Shown: positions 1 to 11,468 of the stretch, piece by piece | Layout: every line of letters starts with the position of its first letter | How positions within the stretch are numbered: position 1 is the first letter of the stretch | Assembly: GCA_013398015.1 (NCBI GenBank) | Contig: VZRR01002165.1 | Coordinates: 186,001 to 250,000, forward strand | From: Oreocharis arfaki | Taxonomy: Eukaryota > Chordata > Aves > Passeriformes > Paramythiidae | Length of the DNA stretch: 64,000 nt | Direction of reading: 5' to 3' | Made by a program: the position numbers and the translations under genes | Notes under the pieces: generated by a model | Told to the model about the DNA's origin: nothing | The model's input: the letters and a program-made list of their open reading frames with translations, nothing else | Databases searched by the model: none

Positions 1-525
1 ATATACACAAATTTGAGAGATCATAAAAATTAAAAATGGACTATGAACAAGCTTATGCTTTACAGTAGACTTTACAAATGGACAATTTTCAGCTTTGTTC
101 TCATAAACATAAAATGCATCGACTCAAAATGATGTCAGCATCATACAAGCATGTTTTCGCACTAACACCCAGCGTGATCAGTTTAACACCCACTGTCATC
201 CTCAGAGACTTGTTTATTCATGCCAAGTACAAGTGAGAGATACTTCTCAAATTCTTCTATGTTCTACTCAAATACAGTGCACCCATTTCTGCTGGAATGG
301 AATCAATGCTCTCATAGCAATGGCAGAAAGGCCCCAACTTGGGAATCATCCCACACACAAAGAACTGCTGGAATATTTCAGAGGAAGGTGGCCTTTGCTA
401 GAAAGTTATGATCTAACAGCAATTTTCCCACCAACTTGTAACAAAGAAAGCTCTCTTAGATGTTTTTGGTTTTTGGAGAAGGCACATTCCAAACTACAGT
501 CTGATTGTAAGCCCTTCACTTCTAC

Positions 526-578
526 CTATTATTGTTATCATTATCATCATCATCATTATGATAATCATCATCATCATC
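526..578. repeat. (ATC)n / (ATT)n microsatellite
   Basis: Imperfect ATC and ATT triplets run for about 50 bases. A shorter ATC cluster recurs at 1055-1070. The histidine/tyrosine-rich frame across it is an artefact. Confidence 0.9.
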
Positions 579-1657
579 CATTTTACTTTATTCCAGTTAT
601 TAAACTGTTCTTATCTCAACACATGAGATTTTTCTTGTTTTCCTGTTCTCCTCCCCATCCAGCCAGGGCAGGGATGGAGGTGGGTGTATGAGAGAGCAGC
701 TGTGTGATATTTACTTGCTTGCTGGGGTTAAACCATGACAGCCACAATACTGACAAACCTTAGATGCTACTCCTATTTTATGTGTTTGTTGAGTGGGGTT
801 TCAGTGCACTCAGGAAGTGCTCAGAACCAGAACGAGTCCATTTCCATCAAGGATCTGCAGAAAACAGGCTGCAGGCTGGAGCTGCAAAAAAAGATTAATA
901 AGTTAAGGTCTTCAGGAAAATATAGTGTTCAGGGAAGTTTAAAAATATTAAAGTTTAAGTATGAAATATTAGGCCAGGTTAGGCTGTGCTGTGCTCAGGA
1001 ACATTTCCTCTAGAAATGGGAAAATATTAAACAGGTTGGGGGTGTTTATATAAGCATCATCATCAAAATCATCACCAGATCTGCAGAGGGTTTTTTGCCA
1101 GCAACCTCTCCCTCTGTTCTTTCAGTTGGCAGGGCCATAACTTTGAAATTATTAAATAATCTTGAACAGATGACTTCAGATAAGTGATGGTGACACAGAG
1201 CTCGCCGTGAGGTCAGAATTCATCAGGAAATGTAAATGTATCTCTTGAAGATGGATGGATAATGGCAAGGAGCAGGAACAGAAGCACAAAGGAAAAAAAA
1301 GAATGTCCCAGATTGCCTGATGAATCTGAAAGACATTCCATTTGTGAGGAATACAGGAGAAGCTGTGTGTTCTCCCAACCAAACGACATGTTTCACCAGC
1401 AGGGCCTGGATTGCCAAATGCATGAGCCACTTCAGCTGGCCAAGTACCCTGATGAAATAAACTTTAACTGGATTTCTAATGAACTGGCTTCCTAATTCCA
1501 CAGCAAGAATGATCAGTGTGCCATAGGAATTTTGTCAAAAGCACATCTAGAGAATGAGAGAGCAGCACTGCTGTGCTTTATGGGATCCTGGATGTCATTG
1601 TGCTAAGAGTCGGCCCTAAGAAGGGTAAGTTAGGAGAAGGTGATTAATTAAATACCA

Positions 1658-1677
1658 CCCCCCCCCCCCCCCCCCCC
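1658..1677. repeat. Poly-C homopolymer (20 C)
   Basis: Twenty consecutive C. Length is prone to sequencing error. Long G/C runs are unusual beside the A/T runs that dominate this window. Confidence 0.95.
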
Positions 1678-3012
1678 GTTATTTTGGACTCTGTCAGACT
1701 TCTCAGCATTCCCATTCAGCAGTGGGACAGGAATGCTTCAGGTTTTGACCTCTATGGGTTTTTTTCTCCCTCATATACAAAGTAAAACAGCAAGTGGTGG
1801 TGGGGACTGCACAAAGTTTCACAGCATAGCACGCGGCTTGAGCTAGCCCAGGGGAATCAAAGGCAAGGACAGCTGGGCCTGGTGGCTACAGCTGTAGGGA
1901 CAGTCAGGTTTGAGCATTTGTAATGACTTATATTGGGGTAGGGGCCACCTGCCCGTGGCACTTTCTCTCTGCTGTGCTGTGACTTATTATGACAGAAGCC
2001 AGGGTTAATGTTATCTCACCCTGCTGCTGGAACGACGATTATGTGCTTTACCTTGACTTTACTCGATGCAGTGCTCTCTCTCTCTCTCCAAGAGTCAGTG
2101 TTTGCAGGGCTTCTGTGTTTCTGAAGGAATTTTCTGAAGGTAAGCCCTGCAACAGGTACTTCTGTATCAAGAAAAAAGCCAACCATAAAACCACCATGGG
2201 AAAACAGAAAGATCAGAGGAACACTGGTCCTCTTTTTTCTGGCTGAAATACCATGTGTACTCATAGAAACAGTAATAAAATACCCTCCAAACAAACAGGA
2301 AAAAAAACCCACAACAAGAAAAAAACCCCTGTACTGTTTCAGAATTAACCCATAAGGAGACAAAACCAGTCTTAGAACTACCCTTTGCCCTGCTTCTGCT
2401 CTGCTGCTGCAGGGTAGGATGAAAGTACTGGCAAATGAAAGTTCTGTCCCCTCTTTTCCAGGCAGGAGAAGGTGATGCCAGCCCTGGGAGAGAGGCACAG
2501 ACCAAAGGCACAGAGAGTTCAAGGGAGCAGCCCACACTCCTGGACCTCATACAGCTCATCTGGTTGTGGGTGATAAATCCTTCTGGCCTTTACTCGCTCT
2601 TGTGGGCTTGACAATCAGAGCCTCACTATCAGTGATCGACCACATTGTGATCATAGCCACATACACAAACCCCGGATGGAAGGGGGCTTGGGTTTTCTTG
2701 TTTTGTTTTGTTTGTAGATGTAGACATTTATTATTTTACTAAATTTGACCTTACCAAGAAACACATCACAGTCCTCCTACACCTCTGGTGCAAAGAGAAT
2801 TCATTATGCCACTACTACTATTTCACTGTTTCTGGGGATTTACTGGCAAGCTGAAACACAAAGCAGGAATGGTCCTAATGTCTTAATGAAGTGACAGGAA
2901 CAATAAAAAACTGAGGAAATAAACTCAGAAGAATGAGTGAAGAATGCCAGATTTTGGTAAAATCAAGAGACACAGTGCAGGGAAGTTTAACTGCAAATAC
3001 CTTTCTAAGACT

Positions 3013-3064
3013 GTTTTTTTGGTTTTTTTTTTTTTTTTTTCTTTTGCTTTTTTGTTTGTTTTTT
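3013..3064. repeat. Poly-T rich tract
   Basis: A T7 run, then an uninterrupted T18 (3023-3040), then T-rich CTTTT/GTTT sequence. No element is recognised upstream that would make it a retroposon tail. Confidence 0.85.
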
Positions 3065-5210
3065 ATCACTGTCAGTTAAATCACCTGATAAGATTTCCTG
3101 AAAAGTCTAATTTAAGATGTTTTTCTGATTTATTATTAAATATGTCATGACACAATTTTGTGAGTCCATTCTTAAAAATAAATTAGACTATAAGGGTTAC
3201 ACAATGGAGGGAAGCAATGAACATCTGTGGCATCGTGGTGCCACGTAAAAACACTGTTTGAGGTATTTGCTGCCTACAGATACCTGCTCAGCAATGATGC
3301 CAGAGCCCACCTTCTTCCTTAGCTTTGACAGATGACCAGAATCACCAAATAGCCTTGATTCTGAAATACAGCTCATTTATTTGGTCATACACATTCTAAC
3401 TCATTGATAAAAATAGATATAGTATATAAAATAAAATTTGAAACAGGCTATTGAAAACTGAAACTTTAATCCATTGAATTGTTGAGTTTAGCATGGAACA
3501 ATAATCAAAATTTGGATTTCCAGAAAATAAATCCCTGGACTTTCCTGTTCTTTAGGCATCATCAAACAATCTTTTGCCTACATGGTTAGAATGACTGAAG
3601 TAATCACCAGCCAGGTATTTGTTATTACCTCAGTGCTGGGGAAAAAAAAAGCTCTGTTTATTTAAGAGAGTCCTGTTATCTCTGACTGCCCTGGAGGTGA
3701 CTTTGGTCTAATTTAGGTCATTTAGAAGAGAAAGCAGTGAGCACACAGACACAGTCCTGTCGGGTATTCCAAGTGTGGAACAATAATTGCTGGCCAAAGA
3801 AAGTACAGCTGGAGGTGACTTTAACAGCTACATCCAGAGGAGAATGTTGGGCTTCAATCATATAATGATGCTGTCCAAAGGAATCCAAATACGTTCTTTT
3901 ATTTATGCATAACCTGCTTGGAGTTGCCTAATTTTGTCTGTCACTAGTTTTCTGGTTTCTGTCTTGTAAATATGAAGGACACATCTAGAAGTAACCATGT
4001 TTAATTTGATTTCTCTTCACATTAAAGGGTCATACTAAAATATATTGTTCAAGAACATTTATACATTTTTCTGCTACCTTTGAATAAAATGCAATTCCCC
4101 AACAATAAAAATGTAATGGAACTATGAATTACAATTAATTGTGCTTAGACTGTTCTTTTATTTATTAGAAATACTTTTTAAAAACATCTCTGCAGTAGCC
4201 TCCATGTTTTACTCAGAGTTGTGAATTCTGTTTTGCTGATGCATTTCCATATTTTGCTTCATGTTTAAGATTTACTATTGCTTTTCTTCACTTTATGTGT
4301 ATAACTGAAGATTGTTCAATTTTTTTTTTTTTACATTTCACTACTGTAGATCTATTATTTTACTGGTATTCAATTTAAAGTTGTAATGTTATGATTCCTC
4401 ACTTTCATGACTATTAATAGAAATAGAAAATGCATCAGATGATGTAAAAAAATAAAATAATTTGTGGAAAAACCTTTCTTAATGAAGATTACCCTTGTCT
4501 TGGAATAGTTGCTTTTGGGAAATAATTGATATTACAAAAGTAGTCATCAAGTATGAAACTACAATTTAAATTGCACCCAGTGATTACAGTCCATATCAAG
4601 TTCTAACAGCTAATTTTTAACATCACTTCTTTAACTTTATATTCTACTTGCAATGCCTGTTTCTGCACTGTCAAAGAGTCATGCAAGCCACAGCGTGAGC
4701 TGGAGTAAATCAGCACAAATTCACTGAAATCTGTAAATACAACAGTTTCCACCAGCTAATGAGCAACACCACTTTTGCAGAGAACATTGTGTTGTATCAA
4801 TATTTATTTTATCCACACAGCCCCGGGCAATATTTTCCTCACAGAAGCACACAAAACCCATTACTTTTATGTAACTCTGAAAACTTCTGACAATCCTGTT
4901 GCAGTTACAGGCACCAAATGTTCCTGCCCAGCTGAGGGACTCCACCAGCAATGCTGAAGAGAAGATTGGCAGAATCAGACCTTCTCATCTTCCATCTTTT
5001 ATTCTGAAGCTGGCCTAAGCTGCTTTAGAAGATGTAGTCATCCAAAAGTTGTTTGATCTGAAAAGACATGCTGGCTGCATAATTGTAACTTCTGACCATC
5101 AGCCACACATTTTATGTAGGCACCTTCCTAAGCATTATCTAAAGGACAGGTCTAGAGGACAAGTCTAGCAGGCTTTCATTCCAAACCAATCTTTCTACAA
5201 ACCGAGGGCA

Positions 5211-5725
5211 TAGAAACGTCGCAGTCGAGGCAGACACGACACACACAAGCTCCAGCATCGAGTGCAGGCAAAAAGTGTTTATTCCAAAAAGCCAGTGTCA
5301 CATATATACACTTTTGTATGTTTGTCATTCCTGTTACTCATCCATTGGTTGCTTAACTACTGCAATAGATTCATTGGCTATTTAAACTATTATTAGTTAT
5401 CTACAACATAGGTATTCCAAGCATCCAAGAAAACACCAGCTGCAGCTGTGTTGCTGTTTTCTCCCTCTATTGTTTTGAATTTCTTGTTTCTCTCGACTAA
5501 GTTTCTCACAGGTAGAAACAGACTTGCTGAGACCAATGTCAGACTCAGACTCAGACAGGCTTGCTGACCTGCTGTTAATTCCCACATAGAAAACCTCATT
5601 AGACACCTGCTAAATAAAGAACCAGGCCCACTGATGTCAGGGGATCTCTCCTCGTGTGTCGAGGCAGGCAGACACTCCCGGTTTTGCCACAGTAGGGACC
5701 TAACTCGGGCAGAGAGCTCCTGACA
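5211..5725 (-). mobile_element. Probable solo LTR of an avian endogenous retrovirus
   Basis: Read on the minus strand, the segment has the order of an LTR. It opens with TGTCAGG and carries two CCAAT boxes (complement of 5373-5377 and 5344-5348). A TATA-like GTATATATGTG lies near 5300-5312, closely followed by AATAAA (complement of 5278-5283), then a short GT-rich stretch and a CpG-containing U5-like end. The flanks show an imperfect 5-base duplication, GGGCA at 5206-5210 and CGGCA at 5726-5730. The short TATA-to-polyA distance and the end sequence resemble ERVK-type bird LTRs as I know them. The 3' terminus reads CTA rather than the usual CA, so the exact ends are uncertain. No gag, pol or env sequence adjoins it, so it would be a recombined single LTR. 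Open frames inside it are not recognisable proteins. Confidence 0.6.
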
Positions 5726-7060
5726 CGGCAATACCAGCACTGCTGCTAATGAAGTACTTTTCCAATGAATAAATTGAAGATCCTCCTCTTAGGGAAGGTT
5801 AATCTAGCACCTTTCACGAGCACAGTACTCATTAATATGTATCCTGCATTTCTAAAACCTTGTTTCCAGCTAAAAAAACCCCTCTTACGCATAGTGATTA
5901 TAGCTATAGCTATTCATATTTCCTTTTCATCTTCCCCACTTCCTGGGGTCTTAAACATGAAGAAAATTACTGCATTGCATTTGTACATAAGTGGCAATAA
6001 ACCTTTTTAAAGATAAACACCACCGTGGACTTCCCTGTCTTTTGAGAGAAAATACGATGGGAGAACTTTGGAACCCAGCATATTTTTTACTAGTTTGTAT
6101 ACACATATAATTTAGTTTTCATTCTCTCTTTTTGTCATGATTTTTGTCAGTCCAACAAGGCACTGAAGCTCAGGCCCAACTTTAAATTTGTGCCTTTTCT
6201 TGTAGTCTTCACTGAGACTTAGCAAGAACCCAGGCAGGGAACAGAAGGGGACTCTATGGGATGTGGGAGGTTTAGGAACTGCATAAACAGAGCTTGTGGT
6301 GGCACCTGTCCTCAATATCCTACCAGGAGGTCACCATAAATCAACTTACTACAGAAACTGATTTTAGACAGAAAGAAAATGAAATTGCACTGAGTTCAGT
6401 GGGTATTTCAAAGTAGTCTCTTAGGATGGAAGTTTGCCTGTTGGCAATGCTGGAGCTGTGGATATTACAAATGAAACATTCTGAATGTGAAGGCTTTGGC
6501 ACCAGTAGGACCGTCCTTGACACTAGGTAGAGGAGCAAAAAAGAGAGGCAACCATCCCACTATCATCTTGTTAACATTCCTGACAAGTGCACTAAGGACA
6601 CTGGAAAAGCACCATACTGCTAATGCTGCCATGTGAGCAATAAGACATGCCAAATTCTAAAAAACACCTCCCTCAGGGGAGCAACTGAAAGCTGTTTACA
6701 ATAGATCAGAAACTCCTGTCTGAGATTTATCAGCGACTGTCACAGGTGAGAAGTGTTTACTAACAAAGCCAGAACAAGTGACAGAGAAGGTGATGACTCC
6801 TTCAGGATGCTCAGCTTTTGGAATAATTCATCTTTTAGCAGCAGCCCTGGCAAGTCCCAAACTGGAGCTTTCAACAGGCAGCTTGGGCACAGCAAAAGCA
6901 TTCCTTTCCCTGGGCAGATCTAATCTAGCCCAACTGTATCTGCAGCTGCCCTGAGGCAGTAGGGGAAATGGAAAATGAATCAAAGTGGATCTGATTCTGA
7001 CTTCCACGAGGGCACCGCGGAGATTCATTTCCCTGTATTTGATTTGACTAGATTAGATTA
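5726..7060. other. Non-coding DNA, nothing recognised
   Basis: Ordinary AT-rich sequence between the LTR and a CR1 fragment. I see no gene, RNA or repeat family here. Confidence 0.65.
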
Positions 7061-7258
7061 GAAGAAGTTCTTTACTGTGAGGCTGGTGAAGCCCTGGCTC
7101 AGGTTGCCCAGAGGAGCTGTGGATACGCTTGGAAGTGTCTAAGGCCAGGCTGGATGGGGCTGTGAGCAACCTGGTCCAGTGATAGGTGTCCCTGCCCTTG
7201 GCAGAGCAGGTGGAACAAGGTGATCTTTAAGGTCTCTTCCAAGCCAATTCATTTTGAA
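7061..7258 (+). mobile_element. CR1 LINE, 5'-truncated 3' end, sense
   Basis: The sequence follows the familiar avian CR1 3' end: TTCTTTACTGTGAGG, then GGTTGCCCAGAGGAGCTGTGG, GGATGGGGCTGTGAGCAACC, GTGTCCCTGCCC and GATCTTTAAGGTCTCTTCCA. It is diverged and lacks the terminal ATTCTATG octamer repeats, having CATTTTGAAATGA instead. It is short, as most CR1 copies are, with no coding capacity left. Confidence 0.93.
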
Positions 7259-10200
7259 ATGAAACTCTGGGAAACCACTTTCTTTAATTGCATGAGGAAA
7301 CCAGACACTTTGCCCACTTAAGGCTCTATATCAGCTGTATCATACAACCAAGGGAAATATCATTTTTCTTTTCTGCTCTCACAGTTCATATATTTTACTC
7401 GAAGAATTGAGTGCAAATCGCAGTTGGTAACTAATGAAGGAGAACTGAGAAGTCTCTAAAAGAAGCCAGGAATTTTTTGATAGATGTCTCATTATGTTCT
7501 ATTTTGACTGCTCAACCAGCTGTTCTTTTTTTAAATAAACCCTTCATTCCAGGTTTGCTGCAGTACATCACAAGTTTTTTGAGATTCCAGACAGTGTTTC
7601 CTTCTACTTTTGGAAGCATCTTTTAGGCCTTGGCAAGTATCTTGCAGGAAAGCTGACTGCAAGTGCACTTGTCTTCTTTAACTAAACACCCACTGCCATT
7701 TGCAAGCAGATTTCTTTAGAAGCAACCAAAAGTCATGCAGACCTCAGCCCCTCCTTTCTTTAGGCCTCTAGCAGCCAGAAACATGTCACATTTTTATAGG
7801 GCCTATCACATAATTGCATCAATCTTAATACAATAAACCTTGCCTCCACACCACACCAACATATACTGCTCATTACAACTATTAACAGGTCCACGAGGGG
7901 GGATCATTATAAGATCTGATGGATGGGTAGCAGCTCTATTCTGCATCTTCCTTGTCTGCTGATACCCTGTGCCAGGAACCACATCATAAAGATTCACCTC
8001 GTTGCTTTCCAGTGGCCACATAGTAAGTTTTCCGGCTTAAGGTCTGTTATAACATAAATAGTCATCAAAAGCAGGCTAAAGGAAGATAGGATAAGGATAG
8101 TATGTGCCTATATCAAAAGGTATTTCCAAAGAAACTGGTTTTTTTCATATAAATTTTTCAATTATTCAGATCAATATGGGTCATTTCTTGGGGCCTAGAC
8201 CACAGGGCCTTAGCAAATACAGATAATAACCCTCCCTTTCTCACACACTGAGTCCCCTGGTCTGACTGCAAGCTCTTTGGGAAATCGATGACCTTTACTG
8301 CATGGCTTTAGAAAGAATCACAATTGCTCTCTAATCTCAGTTGCTGTTTATGTGTTCTGGTCTAAGTAGTGTTAGATAAAAAACTACCTGCGTTTTCACA
8401 CCTGTATCTTTACAGTAGAGTCATTAAGAAGTTTCTCAGCAACACCTACATTTAAAGGCTTAAAACAAAATTCCATTGAAACTCCTCTAGGTATCTTGAG
8501 GTTACAATAGACTGTGATAACCAGCAGTTTGCAAATGGTAGCCTGCAGCCATAACAAAAGGCTTGCTTGATTTCTCTATTCAAGAGGTGGGAGAGTAAAG
8601 CAATAAATATGCAATGTGCTTTCCTCTGTGGAAAAGAAAGCGCAAAACCACAACAAACAGGAACAGACAACAACATTTGGAGATAACACTACTAAAACAG
8701 AGACAAGTTGCAGCCTGAGGGCATTAACCTGCTTCCCTTAAACTTCTACTGTGTAGAAGCATTGCCTACAGGACCCCTGTTTTGTTGAACTATTTAGCAT
8801 CCAATGATCGTTAGAGGGACCACATCAAACCAAATGGTGATGAAACGAACTTTTATCCTTTCTCCCATCTTCTCTTTCCCTGCACCATAAATGAAACCAA
8901 CTTCCATCATCCATCCTTTATAAACTTATTACTCTCTCCTCCATGTCGTTTACCTATTGTGTCCAGCATTTGCTCTTTTTTTTTCTTTTTTTTGTAAGTA
9001 TTGAAGAGCTTTAGAAAAGGAAGAGGTGAAGGAATAAAACCAGGCATCCAAGAGAGCAATAATAAAACTAGGTGGCAGCTGGAAAAACATAATCACATGA
9101 ATTAGGCAAGATTTATAGCTACTGAAAGAGAACGTGACTCCACTGACACCAGCAATCTGAGAAATGTGTGCAGATATGCATTTTTCTCTTATATTGCCAT
9201 TCAGAGCAGCAGCACTGCTAAAGGAATCCCCTGACTTTCCACTAACACAGTGCAACCCTGTTTCTCTCATGCTACCAAATAAATTTATACCTAAATCATA
9301 GAATTCATTGCTTTATATTTCACTTTCTGACACATAGTCATGGCTGATTCCCAGTTACTTCTTCTCTCAGCAAAAACCATATTAATATCCCTGCAAGCGA
9401 ATATCTAGTGAATTTATTATAAGAGGAAATGGTTAGACATATACAAACCTCAGAGCAATTTAATCCGTGCATCAAAATACTTACAGTGCTGAATAAATTG
9501 AAAATTGAAAGTGTGATACAGATCTGTGTTTGGAGTAGAGGCAAAGAAAGTCACTCAAGTAGTCTTGCTATCACAAATTAAAGTACTTAAGATTTCTTAA
9601 TTCAAAGCTATAAAAATTTCCTTCCTGTGGGCACTGCAGAGCAGTACATTTTTTATAATTATAATAAACAGCTTGAATTTCTATCAAATCAGATTTGGTT
9701 TTGGGTTCTTTTGTCATTAGGCTTTTTTCCCCCCAGTCATATTAGAAATGCAATGCATTGTAGGGAAGACAATATGTTGAGGCTTCAGTGAAGCACAGAG
9801 AGATGCAAAAATCTGACTTCAGAAGTGGGATGGACTATTGATATCAGCCATCCTCATGCCATACGTAATTTACTCCTTTTGGAAATGCTTAGAATTTCCA
9901 GTTTATCACAGAATCCAAAGTGTGATCTGCTAGGATTGAGTTTAATACCTAAAAGAGGAAAAACATTACAAGGTTTAAAACCTTAAACTTTCATGGTCGA
10001 AATAGTTTTACCTTTATGAAAAAGCCCCAAGCACAACACAGCTGAATGACTGCTCACTGCGACTTTCTGAGAGACTTTCTCTGCTCCACCAAGAGCAGCT
10101 TAAATGTGCTTTCTTTATTTTTTCTTTTAGTGAGTCAGAAATTGTCCTTTCTGTAACCTGAGGCAGCATTTACTTCTCTTCTAGGTGGTACAGCGTTGTT

Positions 10201-11220
10201 ATCTGTCTAGATATTATGGTGCCCAAATGTCATGTCATTGAGTGGGGGAGCTGTCACACTGTGAAGTTTGTAGTAAATTAATGTTTCACATACAGGCAAA
10301 TCCCAAAGCAGGGGGTCTGGCAGCACACAGGTAATTCAGTCTCAGAAATCCCAGGTCAGCACAGGAGTCTGGTATCAGCAGAGCCAGTCCCTCCTCTCGC
10401 CTGTGCTTCAATCAGGGACTACGAGAGAAGGAGACTCCTGCTGTTTGCACAGCTCCCACCCCACTGCTGTCTCAGAACCCAAACCACTGCAATAACTCAG
10501 TGGCAGAAGTGTCACTTGGCTCCCAGGGATGGAGCTCCCGTGCTGGGCTGCCTGGTGACATTACAGGTGACATTACAGGGACACTGCCCATCTACAAGGG
10601 GTCACTGTGCAGAGCTGCCCATTTAAGAGAAAACTGATATCCATGAGTCTTCTGGTTGCTATAACACAGTAGATCAATAATAACTACAATAATTAGATAA
10701 TACAGCCCTATTTTCAAAGCTGTGATGGCACTATCTTTAGAGATAGCTGCCTGATATTTGCAAGTACTTACAGCACTTTGAGGATTGGAGTCTCAGTGCA
10801 GATCCACACAGCTCTTTGAAAAGTGGACAAACTGATGCTGAGCTCTCTGGATCCCCAGTGAGACCCAAATTCTTTTAAAAATTGGATGCCAGATGAAAAA
10901 CTGGCTTTGCCTGCAAGAAAGCTCTACTGGCAAACAAGTAGGGAAAAAAAAAGGAAATAAGTACAAAGCACAGGCATAGTGCAAGTACATCCTCCTGTCT
11001 GTCTTCCCAGTTTCTCCCAGAAAGCCTGAGCAATTTCTCTGTGCTCTGAGGTAACACAGCTTCATCTTAATGCAGGAATGTGAATACGACAGTGTAAATA
11101 ATCGGGGTACAGCCAGATAAACATTATGCATCTGAATCAGTTCTTTGTGGGTATTTTTAGCTTGTGAAAAACTATTCAACCATGTTCACAGCAGCAGTTA
11201 ATTTTGTGTTTTCTGGCTTG
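7259..11220. other. Non-coding DNA, no gene recognised
   Basis: AT-rich sequence with a T-rich run near 8978-8997 and a perfect 12-bp tandem pair GGTGACATTACA at 10554-10577. A C- and CA-rich patch near 10300-10620 has no identifiable function. Confidence 0.65.
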
Positions 11221-11239
11221 TTTTTTTTTGTTGTTGTTG

Positions 11240-11270
<31 letters not shown>

Positions 11271-11282
11271 TTGTTGTTGTTG

Positions 11283-11313
<31 letters not shown>

Positions 11314-11343
11314 TTGTTGTTGTTTTTGTTTTTTTTTTTTTTT
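11221..11343. repeat. 43-bp higher-order T/G tandem repeat
   Basis: The tract is built from a unit of G, four TTG triplets, sixteen T, one G and thirteen T. The unit starts at 11230 and recurs exactly at 11273 (period 43). A third, diverged copy starts at 11316, with two TTG, TTTTTG and fifteen T. Nine T precede the first unit. Lys/Asn/Gln/Thr-rich and Phe/Val/Cys-rich open frames across it on either strand are translations of this repeat and not proteins. Confidence 0.95.
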
Positions 11344-11450
11344 CCCAGAATGCAACATATTTGCATAGCATCTTGAATTCTTCTGGGGGCTGGTATAGAA
11401 TTGGCTCCCTTCCACTTTAAATGCCTTATTGTTTGATTTTGGCTGTTGCC

Positions 11451-11468
11451 TTTTTTTTTTTTTTTTTT
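11451..11468. repeat. Poly-T run (18 T)
   Basis: An uninterrupted T18 about 110 bases beyond the 43-bp repeat array. Confidence 0.95.

Larger units (their letters stand above)
1..5210. other. Non-coding DNA, no gene recognised
   Basis: This is AT-rich sequence with only short, unrelated open frames (the longest, on the minus strand at 2016-2537, has no recognisable domain). It contains the simple repeats listed separately and a 13-T run at 4320-4332. I see no repeat family, RNA gene or exon that I can support. Confidence 0.7.

Noticed and set aside
2016..2537. 173-codon minus-strand open frame
   Set aside because: No recognisable domain; it overlaps another minus-strand frame and a plus-strand frame, as expected by chance.
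5393..5740. 115-codon minus-strand open frame across the putative LTR
   Set aside because: It spans a non-coding LTR-like region, is overlapped by another frame on the same strand, and resembles no retroviral protein I recognise.
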